Notes under the pieces: generated by a model | What the model saw: only the letters and a program-made list of their open reading frames with translations | Told to the model about the DNA's origin: nothing | The model's database searches: none | Made by a program: the position numbers and the translations under genes | Part shown: positions 40,996 through 50,915 of the stretch, one piece after another | Layout of the letters: every line of letters begins with the position of its first letter | Position numbering within the stretch: the first letter of the stretch is position 1 | Source of the DNA: Aquilaria yunnanensis | Taxonomy: Eukaryota; Streptophyta; Magnoliopsida; Malvales; Thymelaeaceae | DNA: 64,000 nt | Reading direction: 5' to 3' | Assembly: GCA_039654915.1 (NCBI GenBank) | Contig: CM077599.1 | Coordinates: forward strand, 74,182,001-74,246,000

Positions 40996-41117
40996 AGCCA
41001 TGCGGTGAGCACAAAGCGAACTATTCTTTCGCCTTTTACTAAAGAATACCGTGTGCTCGCCGCTTTAAGTGGCATGCGTTGATTTTTGGAGGGGTGTGAC
41101 CTTCAAAAGGTCTAGCC
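40996..41117 (+). ncRNA. U5 spliceosomal snRNA, copy A (intact loop)
   Basis: U5 snRNA aligns the two exons during both splicing steps through its invariant loop. The RNA starts about AGCCATGCGGTGAGCAC. Stem-loop I is well formed: GCACA pairs with TGTGC, and TATTCTTT with AAAGAATA, presenting CGCCTTTTACT, the conserved exon-holding loop, unchanged. Then come Sm site GATTTTTGG (41081-41089) and a 3' hairpin GACCTTCAAAAGGTC. Of the three U5 copies only this one keeps the loop and the full 3' hairpin. The exact 5' end is inferred from the USE distance. Confidence 0.92.
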
Positions 41118-41134
41118 CAACAATCCTGGTTAAA
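41118..41134 (+). terminator. 3' box of U5 copy A
   Basis: CAACAATCCTGGTTAAA resembles the plant 3' box, with GGTTAAA in place of AGTTAAA. Confidence 0.7.
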
Positions 41135-41599
41135 ATGGCTTTTATGGAATTGAACTCAAGACAGCCCATTCTCTTCTGTCATTTTTGTGTTTCCTGTACT
41201 TGCATGAATCAAGCAACTCCTGCCAATTTTAGTTTAACAGTCTCACGAGCAAGATCTGGTCTTGTTGGTTCAGCCTGCACCTGAGGAGAAAATTTGAGCC
41301 CATTCGAGGGTCTTCTAAAGCACCTGTAAAGTTTTCCTTGGCAACTTGCAGACATACCAACCAAAGTTGCTGAATTTTATGCTGGGGATTAATCACTTAT
41401 CATTGAACTTCAATTCCACTACTTATCGTAGTTGGAGATTCATATGATCTCGCATTCGAGTCATCAATAACAGACTTCTTAATTAGAAACACGGAACCTG
41501 CTCGTATATATGAGACTATAGCTCAAGAACTAAAGACATCTCAACCCAAAGTTGCTACTATATTGAATGGCTACACATTTTAGCAAACCACGGATTGAT

Positions 41600-41915
41600 C
41601 ATGCCGTATCCCGCAACCTGAATCAATAATCTGGACTACAACCTTAATTCTATGTATATTAAATAGCAATACTAAGAAAAATGTGTCATCAATAATCACC
41701 TACAAGGGTTTAATGTTCTACATTCAACTTGACCACATCAGTTAAATATGAATCAATAGTTTTTTGTCATGTGCCTCCACAATTTCATTGGTACAAGCCA
41801 TTCTCATACATTTCCGAGTACCAAGTGAACATTTATACCAATTATAGCCCTTTTGTATTTCTTAACTTGAATGGATGATCAATTGTTTTGGCTACCGAGT
41901 GGATTCTATATGGGA
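41600..41915 (-). pseudogene. Duplicated 3' end of the NEN exonuclease gene, fragment 1
   Basis: The stretch matches 53.26-53.55 kb, the last coding part and 3' untranslated region of the NEN gene. Shared blocks include AATAATCTGGAC, CCTTAATTCT, AATTTCATTGGTACAAGCCA and GGATGATCAATTGTTT. The last of these is the antisense of the codons for the KRLIIYSD end. No open frame remains. It follows U5 copy A just as the real gene's end follows U5 copy C, so U5 and the NEN end were duplicated together. Confidence 0.8.
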
Positions 41916-43835
41916 AGTTCTATGACCTTCTTCCTAGTTGTTCAGGTAATTAGCAAGTAATTAAGTTCCTTGTAGTACTTAAAACTAATATGTTAAATTT
42001 AAGGTTCACTAATGTTTATACTTCCTTTAATGTAAATTATATTGTTTGTTATTGATGTTTGCAAGAAAGGATTTAGGCTGGAAATTTGGTTAGTTGGAGG
42101 CTAGGAAGGCTAAATTGATAAGTTAATGACTCAATTAAACTCTATTGAAGAGTTTAGGGATGGTACCAAGAAAGGAATAGCTGGTTTACAAAAGTCTTTG
42201 ACTCAATTGCAAACTAGTAGAAAATTTTGTCATTAGATATATGTGGGACTAAAGTGTCACAAGGATAAAGTTTAGGGGGTCAAGTGATAAAATTCAAATA
42301 GTTGGAGGATAAAACGGCAATTTGGACTCCACTATCATCCCTAACCTCCCGCTCACTATCCAGATCCATTTGAGCTCTATAGTTTGTCTTAGAGCTTTCT
42401 CTTCAAACCAGAGACAATAAAAAGAGATTGTAGAGAGAGAAATACCTATAAATCCTACATAGAGCTTGAATTGTTGTATGCATAGTGGCTATCTTCTCAG
42501 TCAAGCAAAGGGTGAGCTTCCTAAGTCATGAACTTGCCATTTTAGAGGATTGAGGTAAGGATACATGGATTTCTCGGTTAATTCATGATAACCTTTGTGT
42601 ATTGATGAGGAATCATCAAATACATGGACAAGAAATCCTTGAGACCAAAGGATTCAAGTGTGAAGATGAATTTGGTTTTCTGGTGAGGATAGTTTAAACA
42701 TTGCATGTTTTCTTGGTTATCTAGGCAGGTTGAGCCCTAGTAGTAGACCATTGGATAAGAAGATTAGGGACTTCTAGACCTTGTAGAACAACCATTTTAC
42801 CTTGAACCTTCTAGTTTGCTCTGTGTTTATGTTCGGGTCCATTGGTTGCATATGCAATGTGATTAGTTATGCAATTATAATGTTACTTTCATGGTTGCAT
42901 GATGTATACATTACTACATTAACATGAACTCACCTTTTACTTGCTGTCTATAGCAAGTTGAGCAGTTAGGATTAGGGTAGGTGGTAAAGGTTGAATCTTT
43001 GTTTTATAGGTACAATGACTAGCATGAGTTATCTTTACTTGTGTTAGTTCTATGGATTGGTTATTTTTCATGGCTTAATTTACTAACTGTGTTTACGTGC
43101 CTTTGAGTGTGCAGCTATTATGGTGGAAAGTGCCTAGTGTAGATCAAGTGAAGGCTAAAACACTTAGGCTTGAAAGGCAAGTTATAGCTCCTATATATGT
43201 CTATGTGGAGAAGTTTTGACAATATCGGCATCTAGTGCCCTAGGCCCTGTAGTATGGCTAAGAATGTGGCAAGACCAGTGTGCTTTATGTATTTACAAAC
43301 TTGTATTAGTGAACAAGTGCACAAATGTTGCATTTTAGCATTTTTTGCATCAATTTCAGAAATGGCTATGTTGTGGTTTCAAGTTAATCTGTTGTTCTAA
43401 GTAATCCTATTATCTGAAGTTCCTAAACTTTGACCTAAGGTTAACTTTTGAAGTTAAACGTATTTTTGAGTTAATGTCTGTTCCTAAGTATTTTGAACTT
43501 TTATGAAGCTTTTACAAGGGTTTATAACAAGAAAATCTACCAAATCACAAGATTGCATAAAACTATTTTAACATGCTTCTTGCAAAAGCAACAGTTTTGA
43601 CTTAACCTTGACCTTGCACATTTTCCTTTAGTCTTAACTAAAGTTTTCTTAGAAGGTATTCAAAAGGCCTTCAAAGATTATTTAAACCTTTTCCAATGCC
43701 TTAGGCCTTGCCATTAGCTTAGAATATCCAAGTAGGAACAGTGTTGCTTATATAGTCTTCCCTCATGGTTATTAGTGCCAAACTTATGCAGGAAGTAATT
43801 GCATGGGGTATGACTAGTGAGATGATAAGTTCAGT
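41916..43835. mobile_element. Insertion of about 1.9 kb in the duplicated spacer, LTR-like
   Basis: In sister copies (44.50 and 50.77 kb) GGATTCTATATGACAAGTTC runs straight into TCAATCACAACTGTC. Here the left half stops at about 41915 and the right half resumes at about 43836 (AAGTTCAGTCACAACTGTC). The inserted DNA is non-coding. Its layout resembles the solo LTR at 19.9 kb (TTTTATAGGTAC and GTGCAG motifs, a GGGGTATGAC near the end), so I infer a solo LTR. The exact ends and the target duplication are unresolved; AAGTTC on both sides is a candidate. Confidence 0.5.
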
Positions 43836-43933
43836 CACAACTGTCATAATAAGAAGAAAAAGATGAATTCAAATTATAAAATACATGATCAAACAATGAC
43901 TGTGTGAGAACTAGAGCAGTTGGCTATAAGAAA
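43836..43933 (+). promoter_or_regulatory. Damaged promoter of U1 copy 3
   Basis: TATAAGAAA (43925-43933) is the best TATA-like box of all U1 copies, 31 bp before the RNA start. The USE is absent: the segment that carries it in sister copies (TTTGTCCCACATC) is deleted between ATGATCAAACA and ATGACTGTGTGAG. Confidence 0.7.
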
Positions 43934-43955
43934 GAAGCCAATTACTCATTATAAC

Positions 43956-44100
43956 ATACTTTCCTAGATGGGGTTAATGGGTGATCATTAAGATCCATAG
44001 CCTAAGGTAGTGACCTCCATCACACTTGGGAGGGGCACTATCTTATGATCTTCCTAAGTGGAAGAGCTAATGTCATAATTTGTGGTGGAAGGGGCCGCGC
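43956..44100 (+). pseudogene. U1 snRNA pseudogene, copy 3
   Basis: Clear U1 relative but damaged. The 5' arm reads ATACTTTCCTAG instead of ATACTTACCTGG, so pairing with 5' splice sites is broken. The U1A loop is CATCACACTTGG instead of CATTGCACTTGG. The terminal hairpin is cut after GGGGCCGCGC, losing the GCGTTCGCGC tip. With the missing USE and no visible 3' box it is very likely dead. Many changes are C to T or G to A, as expected from decay of methylated DNA. Confidence 0.9.
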
Positions 44101-44189
44101 GAAGCTTTTGGGATTATTGTAAAGTCACTAATGGGCAAACAAGCAAGTCCTTTGACATTATGGCAACGTGTATTTTATCAAACACTTAT

Positions 44190-44515
44190 TAATCATATAG
44201 TGCCCCGATGCTCGAATTAATAATCTAGACTACAACGTAAATTTTATCTATATTAAATAGTAGTAGTAAGAAAAATGCCATTAATAATCACCTATGAAGG
44301 TTTAATGTTATATGTTCAACTTGACCACGTTAGTTAAATATGAATTAGCAATTTTTCATCATAAGCCTCCACAATTTCATTGGTACAAGCCATTCTGTGG
44401 CATACATTTCCAAGTACCAAGTGAACATTTATACCAATTATATTAGCTCTTTTGTATTCCTTAACTTGAATGGATGATCAATCGTTTGGCTACCAAGTGG
44501 ATTCTATATGACAAG
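44190..44515 (-). pseudogene. Duplicated 3' end of the NEN exonuclease gene, fragment 2
   Basis: Same content as fragment 1, uninterrupted. It includes AATTTCATTGGTACAAGCCA, ACATTTCCAAGTACCAAGTG and GGATGATCAATCGTTTGGCT, the last being antisense of the KRLII codons. It leads directly into the upstream region of the next U1 copy. The reading frame is broken. Confidence 0.8.
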
Positions 44516-44654
44516 TTCAATCACAACTGTCATAAAAAGAAGAAAAAGATGAATTTGAACTATTAGATACATGATGAAATTATCAAATAATAGAAATCTG
44601 GATGAAAACTATCACAAGTGGATGAGAGGAGAAGTTTGCAAAATTGTGGAATTT

Positions 44655-44708
44655 GTCCTACATCAGCACAATGATCATATGAGAACTAGGGCAACTGGCT
44701 ACAAGAAA
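44655..44708 (+). promoter_or_regulatory. USE and TATA-like box of U1 copy 4
   Basis: GTCCTACATCA (44655-44665) differs from RTCCCACATCG in the central C and the last base. TACAAGAAA (44700-44708) follows at the Pol II spacing of 34 bp. Confidence 0.75.
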
Positions 44709-44730
44709 GAAGGCAACTGCTCATTACAAC

Positions 44731-44889
44731 ATACTTATTTGGATGGGGTCAGTGAGCGATCATGAAGATCCATGGCCTAGGGTAGTGACCATTATTGCGC
44801 TTGGGAGGGGTACTATCCTATGGTTTTCCTAGGTGGAAGAGCCAATATCACAATTTGTGGTAGAGAGGGCCTGCATTCGCAAGGCCCCA
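44731..44889 (+). ncRNA. Variant U1 snRNA, copy 4, with altered 5' arm
   Basis: Full-length U1-like gene (about 159 nt) with a changed 5' end: ATACTTATTTGG replaces ATACTTACCTGG, so the splice-site pairing arm is ACTTATTTG. Stem-loop I loop GATCATGAAG is normal. The U1A loop TATTGCGCTTGG has one change inside the conserved ATTGCAC. The Sm site ACAATTTGTGG is intact, and the terminal hairpin is weakened (GCATTCGCAA). USE, TATA-like box and 3' box are present. It may be an expressed variant or a young pseudogene; the C-to-T pattern favours decay. Confidence 0.8.
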
Positions 44890-44905
44890 ACTTATCCTAG
44901 TTAAA
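44888..44905 (+). terminator. 3' box of U1 copy 4
   Basis: CAACTTATCCTAGTTAAA matches CA(N3-10)AGTNNAA exactly, directly at the RNA end. Confidence 0.75.
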
Positions 44906-45246
44906 GCTTTTGGGGTTGCAGCAAAATCACCAGTAGGCAAACAAGCAAGTTCTTTGACATTATTGCAATGTGTATTTTGTCTTCTAACATGTGAGGTAGA
45001 TTAAAGGCTAGTTGATCACTTTTAACAACACCCATAATGAAATAGATAATTGAGGCACTGACAAGCAAACGAAGTTTATATGGCATAATTGTTAGTTTGT
45101 TGATGCAAGGGGGAATAATTTGGAAGTTCTCCTTTGGAGGATCCTTACTGAGATTAATCATCTCATCATTATCCCTCTAATGTGTATAGAATATGCATCT
45201 TGAGGAGTGAAGTTGTTGTTATGCTACAGATAATTTAATAATATAT

Positions 45247-46074
45247 ACTTTCTTCGTCCACAATGTTTGCAACATTTCTATTTGGCATGCATATCAAGGC
45301 AAGCTACTGATTGCCACTTCTTTCCATTTTTGCTCCTTTTCTTTTCCTCTGTCCACTTCTGATTCTCTGTTTTCCTTTGTACACCTCCGATTCCCCGTTC
45401 TCCTTTGTCCACTTTTGATTTCTCTATAGCTGCCATTCTCCTTTGTCCACCTCTGATTCCCCTTGTTCCGTCACCTACTTCCTTAACCTCAGGCCTAATC
45501 CCAATCTCAAAATTGAACCTTACCCATGCTTTTAAAGGCTCAAAGTCCATCTCCGTGTTCGGCCTTTGTCAATCGGTCACAATCTTGCCAGCTAGAAGGA
45601 TCCAACGCCGTCGAGGAGCGAAACGATCATCTTGATTGGAGATCCTTCCTCTGATTCACCTCAATCTGTTGTCGCCTCCGTCTGTCCTTCTTCGGTCTCC
45701 TTTCCTCCATCATCTCTGTAACTCATAGCCCCCCCTGCCACCTCTTGGATCCTCACTCCAATCTTGCAGCCAAGTGATTCCTTGACCCACGGCCTCCTTA
45801 CCACCTCACAGATCCTCGCCCCATTTTGGGCTGGAATTGCAACCAGATTAAAGGAAGAGTGAGTGCAGAAATGGAATGGTGAGAAAGAGAAAGAGAGAGA
45901 GAAAGAGAGAGGGAGAAATGAGTGGGCATGGTATGTTGGGAAGGGTAGAAAGGGGGTTGAAATGAGGATACAATGATAAATGGAATGAGAAAAGTTTACT
46001 AAAAAGGAAAATATTGTAAAGAATTTGGAATGGCTCAAAAAAGAAAATGTTACAAAGAATATGGGCGGAAGGAG
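45247..46074. mobile_element. TA-flanked long-TIR element inside the snRNA cluster (828 bp)
   Basis: The left end is CTTTCTTCGTCC and the right end in reverse is CTCCTTCCGCCC. Both continue with similar text (ATTCTTTGTAACATTTTC on the right, ATGTTTGCAACATTTCTA on the left), and TA lies outside both. The ends resemble Stowaway. The sister spacer after U1 copy 5 (46847-46878) has the same flanking text without this block, which proves an insertion. The interior is GC-richer, with AG-rich and CT-rich runs and frames on both strands that I do not accept as genes. Confidence 0.75.
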
Positions 46075-46310
46075 TAGCTTTTGATAAACAAGTATCCTGT
46101 GTTAGTAAGTTTAAAATTGAAGAATGAGCTAAGGTGGTTGTTCAGTTTAATGTTATGACTTTAGGTTAAAGTGAAGGAAAGAACTACTAAACATATTTTA
46201 GCGATACTAAGAAAAATTTCATTAATAATCACTTGTTCTAGCTCATTTTTAGCAGACAACTAATGCGGTATCACAAGTGGATGGGAGAAGTTTGCATAAT
46301 TGTGGAATTT

Positions 46311-46544
<234 letters not shown>

Positions 46545-46550
46545 CGCTAA

Positions 46551-46561
46551 TCATAGTTAAA
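46551..46561 (+). terminator. 3' box of U1 copy 5
   Basis: TCATAGTTAAA: the AGTTAAA core is perfect, but the CA lies only one base before it, closer than usual. Confidence 0.6.
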
Positions 46562-47423
46562 ACTATTGGGAAGGGAATGGTTGTGGTAAAATTGCGGCTG
46601 GGCAAACAAGCAAGCAAGTTCATTGACATTTTGTCTTCCAGTCCTTAATGTGACGTGGATTAAAGATTAGTTGATCACTCTTAACACCAACCATAATGGA
46701 ATAGATAACTGAGAAGTCGCTTAATTTTTAGTCTCTCGATGCAAGAGGGAATAATTTGGAAGTTCTGCTCCTGTAGTCGGAGGAACCTTACTGAGATTTA
46801 ATCATCTCATCCTTGTCCCTCTATCTTGAGGAATGAAGCTGCTATTATAGCTTTTAATATGCAAGTATCTTGTGTTTGTAAGTTCAGAAGTGAAGAAGGA
46901 TCTAAGCCGGTTTATCAGTTTAATGTCACTATCTCAGGTTAATGTGACGGTGTTCAATAGAGTTCTCTAAGGAAGTTTTAGAAAATGTAGCATTACTCGG
47001 AATGAATTTCAAAGGAAATTGGTTAGCTTCTTTGGTCCGTGACCAAGCTGACTTTGTAAAACGCCTGTGTTTAGAGGTTTCCTAGTTTGTTTCGGAAGCT
47101 ATTGATATTGAGTGATAAGAGGAGAAAGTTCATGGTTGGGTGCACTCACTCAGCATGAAGAGTGGCAGCCATGTCTGTTTCAAGACGAGTGGCTGAAGAG
47201 ATGGATGTGAATATAGGAGAAGAAGTTGGTCCACAACATCCGTTTTGAGGTTACTAATTGAGTTGATTTCCAAACATCAACTTGCTAGCTCTCAGCTTTT
47301 CTTGCTCATTAAGGTTATTTAGTTGCCTAAATTTCTCATTCTGGTTAGGTAATTAACCTGATAAGTTTGAGGCTGTAACAGTGGCATTGAGTTCAGTGGT
47401 TACTGGCAATTAACTGGATTTTT

Positions 47424-47476
47424 TTCCCACAAGGCTCTCTTACCCTGGAGGCGCCTTCGTCTATCAGTATATAAAG
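47424..47476 (+). promoter_or_regulatory. USE and TATA box of U4 copy 1
   Basis: TTCCCACAAGG (47424-47434) is a USE with three changes; TATATAAAG (47468-47476) is a strong TATA box 33 bp further, 25-33 bp before the RNA start. Pol II arrangement. Confidence 0.88.
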
Positions 47477-47500
47477 AAGCTGACACACTATTTAACACCC

Positions 47501-47653
47501 ATCTTTGCGCTTGGGGCAATGACGCAGCTCATGAGGTTCTAACCGAGGCGCGTCAATTGCTGGTTGAAAACTATTTCCAAACCCCCTCATTGGCCTGGGC
47601 TTGACCTTGGCCTTTGAGAATTTCTGGAAGGGCTCCCATTTGGGCGAAGCCCT
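47501..47653 (+). ncRNA. U4 spliceosomal snRNA, copy 1
   Basis: U4 pairs with U6 in the U4/U6.U5 tri-snRNP and keeps U6 inactive until the spliceosome is activated. The RNA begins ATCTTTGCGCTTGGGGCAAT and continues through the U6-pairing stem and 5' stem-loop region (GACGCAGCTCATGAGGTTCT, CCGAGGCGCGTCAATTGC). Next come GGTTGAAAACTATTTCC, the central CCCCCTCATTGGCCTGGGC and the Sm-type ATTTCTGG. It ends in a hairpin GGGCT...AGCCCT. Length 153 nt, usual for plant U4. The match to plant U4 is strong along the whole RNA. Confidence 0.95.
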
Positions 47654-47654
47654 A

Positions 47655-47669
47655 CTATTCTAAGTTAAA
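47655..47669 (+). terminator. 3' box of U4 copy 1
   Basis: CTATTCTAAGTTAAA: perfect AGTTAAA core, with CT where the consensus has CA (copy 2 has CA). Confidence 0.75.
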
Positions 47670-47889
47670 CGTTTTAGATCATTGAAAGTGCTGGCACTTT
47701 TTCCCCCATATTGTTGTAGATCATTACAATGTTGGACTAATGATATCTGTTGAAATGTGTCGCGGCTTAAGCCTGTCTTGGCTATGTGTAGTCGCCTTGT
47801 GGACGTATCGACCAAACTTGATTTCTGATTGAAGCAATCAACAACTGATTTCTCATTCGAACCCCTGTTTATTGAGGTGAGGAAAGCAT

Positions 47890-48100
47890 CAAATATTTGA
47901 CTAAGGGATATAAACCATCATCGTGTGCAGAACTTCTACTCTAGATAAATCTTGTGTGCCCGCACCCAAGTGTTAGGGTAATGTACACAGAATTTTCTGC
48001 AAAGCAGAATAAAGTTCAAGCAGAAAGCTGCACATCGCTCTGGGCATCACAAAGCTACACATACATACACAAATAAAAAATTAATTTCAAGGGCATAAGC
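47890..48100. repeat. Copy of NEN intron 4 sequence, fragment 1
   Basis: Matches 55.15-55.35 kb, which lies in intron 4 of the NEN gene. Shared blocks include AAGGGATATAAACCATCATC, AACTTCTACTCTAG, GGGTAATGTA and GCATCACAAAGCTACACATAC. It is non-coding, and shows that the exonuclease locus was copied into the snRNA cluster. Confidence 0.8.
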
Positions 48101-49233
48101 CCATCAAATGACTTCAAAGTTGAACTCCCTCTTTTTTATGTTGGTTAGAATATTTGTGTTTGGTATTTAATGTATTGTTTCCATTTTTATGCTTTATTTT
48201 TTACACGTAAATATAAAAATATTGCAAAGATTTAGAACGATCCAAACTATAATCTATTACAAACAATTTGGGACACAGAAAAGCTCAAATATATAGTTAG
48301 TGAGTTAACATTTGAACCGAGGGGAAATCTCATGAAAACTTTTTATCCAGTAAACTAACAAGCTATATTCCTCTCTAATTTCTCTCAACTTGTAACTTTT
48401 AATGATTCTGAGTATATGATGGGTAATATTATTCCATGGGGCAAAGTTGTATGGACGGCCAAATTCTTATGTGTTTACAAAGGCGCTGGGAGGGATCCTT
48501 TTGATGCAATTTCAAGGTAATGTTCCCATGGTCATCATTTACCCAACTATATATGATAACAAACACTTCCAAAGAACTATCTTCCGAATGGATTGAAGGT
48601 TTAAGGTACATTTTATTATATGCAAGCTCCACTAGAAATAAAATCAAAACCATACGAGATGAAACATAATACCAACACTTTAAGACTTGAGGTGTTTAAC
48701 ATGGAGTTGAAGCAAAAACACAGCAGAACCAGGTGTTTAACATGGAGTTGAGGGATTCAAAATCTAGGTTCTGCTGAGGTGAAGAAGCAAGGATCAGCTT
48801 AAGCTCAAGTGTGTTTGATTCGAAGAGCAGGTTCAAATACTGAAAATTCTGGTTTTGAAGTGTTTTCTGCTGAATTTTGGTTGCATTTTAAGTTTGACTT
48901 CAACCTTGGCTTTCAATTCCCATTGTAGTTTCAGTAATTAAAATTTGATGCCGGTCCTGGTTTGTAAATTTGGTTTTTCCACTAATTCCATCAATACACC
49001 TCCTGCTTGTTATATTTCGGTATTAATGGGAGAAGAAAAGAGTTTTTAAAGCCCATTTGTCTGTTTTCTTTGGTGTTCCTAATCCATCAAAGTCAGCTCT
49101 GAATTTAAAGCTACAAGTTGGCTAAATTAATCGGCCTAAATGAGCTTTTTTAGTCTGCTTCTGTTGAAAGTTCTATGGATTCGAAACATCAAGTTGTCGG
49201 TTCTCATATGCTCTTGTTCATTAAGGTAACACG
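48101..49233. other. Spacer in the snRNA cluster
   Basis: No gene seen. A CTCCCTC...GGGAC pair at 48126 and about 48270 may mark a decayed Stowaway MITE. The part from about 48830 to 49020 recurs at 51510-51680 (CTGAAAATTCTGGTTT, AGTAATTAAAATTTG), so it belongs to the duplicated units. Confidence 0.5.
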
Positions 49234-49350
49234 GTGTTCATCTATTTCATTTCTTTTGAGACAAAAGGAAACAAACTATCATCATGTGGCGCAACTTCCA
49301 TTCTAGATGAATCTTTTGTGTCCGCATCCAATTCCAGGAATTATCGGATA
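49234..49350. repeat. Copy of NEN intron 4 sequence, fragment 2
   Basis: Matches about 55.11-55.23 kb: TATTTCATTTCTTTTGAGAC, CATCATGTGGCGCAACTTC and GAATCTTTTGTGTCCGCATCC. It stands directly upstream of U1 copy 6. Confidence 0.75.
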
Positions 49351-49426
49351 CATGATCAACAACAGAAATCTGGACGAAAACTATCACAAGCGGAGAGAAG
49401 GAAAGGTTTAAAGAAGTGTGGCATTT

Positions 49427-49480
49427 GTCCCACAACGTCACGGCGACTGTGTGAGAACTGGAGCAGCTGGCTAGAAAAAA
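49427..49480 (+). promoter_or_regulatory. USE and TATA-like box of U1 copy 6
   Basis: GTCCCACAACG (49427-49437) differs from the USE in one position of the TC pair; TAGAAAAAA (49472-49480) follows after 34 bp. Confidence 0.85.
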
Positions 49481-49502
49481 GAAGCCAACTGCTCATTGCA
49501 AC

Positions 49503-49661
49503 ATACTTACCTGGACGGGGTCAATGGATGATCGTGAAGATTCATGGCCTAGGGTAGTGACCTCCATTGCACTTGGGAGGGGTACTATCTTATGGTCTTC
49601 CCAAGTGGAAGAGCCAACGTCATAATTTGTGGTAGAGGGGGCCTGCGTTCGCGCGGCCCCT
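49503..49661 (+). ncRNA. U1 spliceosomal snRNA, copy 6
   Basis: 159 nt. The 5' arm ATACTTACCTGG, U1A loop CATTGCACTTGG, Sm site TAATTTGTGG and terminal hairpin GGGGGCCTGCGTTCGCGCGG are all intact. The stem-loop I loop reads GATCGTGAAG. The USE is strong and the 3' box is exact. Together with copies 1, 2 and 5 it is among the best candidates for an active U1 gene. It pairs with U5 copy B, 0.73 kb downstream. Confidence 0.95.
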
Positions 49662-49663
49662 GT

Positions 49664-49677
49664 CAGAACCAGTTCAA
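49664..49677 (+). terminator. 3' box of U1 copy 6
   Basis: CAGAACCAGTTCAA matches CA(N3-10)AGTNNAA exactly. Confidence 0.8.
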
Positions 49678-50150
49678 GCTGTTTTGTTGGCAGGCTGCAT
49701 TTCTCAACAGGCATCCTGCTCATTGTTCACTTTCTGTTGTATGTTTTGTGTTGCTCGTGGTTGTGTTTGATCCTGCTTTTTGTTGATTCTCGTAGTGGAA
49801 CAAGCAGATTGGAGACCAGGATCCTTCTTATATTACTGTGAAGAATGCTGAGCAGCGAATCATGTGGGCCGAGGCAACGATATTTTGCATTGAATCAATA
49901 AGCCATGTCAATAGCTGCCAGCTGGAACCCCATGAATCTTGTTATCAACTTCTTGTGTGTCTTTTCGCAAATTGTGTTGCTTTCTAAGTCAACTCAGACT
50001 TTGTAATGAAGAAATAACTCAAACTTGTTCAATTCTCTGTGCTTACCGTGACAATTAATTAGCTTGATGTTACTTTTATATCGCCAAAGATCGAGTTGTA
50101 AAATCTTACGTTGTTTTTTTAATGCTGATTTGGGGAGAAAGCCAGTTAAA

Positions 50151-50199
50151 GTCCCATAATGCTCGTCAAGAATGTCACAACCTCAACTCATTTTAGAAA
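50151..50199 (+). promoter_or_regulatory. USE and TATA-like box of U5 copy B
   Basis: GTCCCATAATG (50151-50161) is a USE with one further change; TTAGAAA (50193-50199) lies about 31 bp before the RNA start. Confidence 0.7.
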
Positions 50200-50229
50200 G
50201 GAAAGCAGGTTAACAAGTTCAATCCATGG

Positions 50230-50320
50230 AGCCGTGCGGGTGAGCACATAGCGAACTATTCTTTCGCCTTTTACAAAAGAATACCATGTGCTCGCCGCTT
50301 GAAGCATTTTGGAGGGGTGC
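50230..50320 (+). ncRNA. U5 snRNA-like gene, copy B (changed loop, short 3' end)
   Basis: Starts AGCCGTGCGGGTGAGCACAT and forms stem-loop I like copy A, but the loop region reads CGCCTTTTACAAAAG instead of CGCCTTTTACTAAAG, one change in the most conserved part of U5. The Sm-type site is CATTTTGG. The 3' hairpin present in copy A is missing: after the Sm site only GAGGGGTGC precedes the 3' box. Probably a pseudogene, although promoter and 3' box survive. Confidence 0.8.
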
Positions 50321-50337
50321 CAGCAATCCTAGTTAGC
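50321..50337 (+). terminator. 3' box of U5 copy B
   Basis: CAGCAATCCTAGTTAGC keeps AGTTA but has lost the final AA. Confidence 0.5.
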
Positions 50338-50599
50338 ATTATGAAATTGTTAGGCCTGGAGTCATTAAACCAAGGCTTGTATTTGTCAGGCTTGTCAGGC
50401 AATCTTCGTTTAACCGTCTCTTCAGCAACATGAGTCTTGTTGGTGCAGCATGCAGCCTGGTTGAGCACTTGTAGTCTTACTCAGCGCCTTGCAAACATAA
50501 CAACCAAAGTCAACCCAAAGTTGTTTTTCAGATGCACTTTTGAGCACCAGAATTTTGCGTTGAGCAAGTTGATGCTAATGTATTTTAGCAAACAACTGA

Positions 50600-50790
50600 C
50601 CAATCATGTGGTATCCCCGTTGCCTGAACCAATAATCTGGACTTCAACCTTAATTCTCTATATATGAAATAGTAATACTAAGCAAAATGTCATTACATAA
50701 GAGTTTAACGTTCTACATCCCCTTTTCTATTCCTTAACTTGAATGGATGATCAATTGTTTAGCTACCAAGAGGATTCTATATGACGAGTT
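50600..50790 (-). pseudogene. Duplicated 3' end of the NEN exonuclease gene, fragment 3
   Basis: Same family as fragments 1 and 2 with an internal deletion: CCAATAATCTGGACTTC and GTCATTACATAAGAG on the left, then GGATGATCAATTGTTTAGCT on the right. It lies between U5 copy B and U1 copy 7. Confidence 0.75.
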
Positions 50791-50915
50791 CTCAACTGTC
50801 ACAAAAAATAAAAAAAAAATGAGTTCGAATTATCATACATGATCGAACAACAGAAATCCGGATGAAAACTATCACAAGTTTGATGGGAGGAGAAGTTTGC
50901 AGCAGTGTGGAATTT

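Noticed and set aside
45278..46038. Minus-strand frames of 90 and 125 codons
   Set aside because: They lie inside the TIR element, are of low complexity (AG-rich or CT-rich), and have no recognised motifs.
47161..47260. Possible further snRNA-type promoter (GTCCACAACATCCG)
   Set aside because: No TATA-like box at the right distance and no snRNA-like sequence downstream before the U4 gene, which has its own USE.
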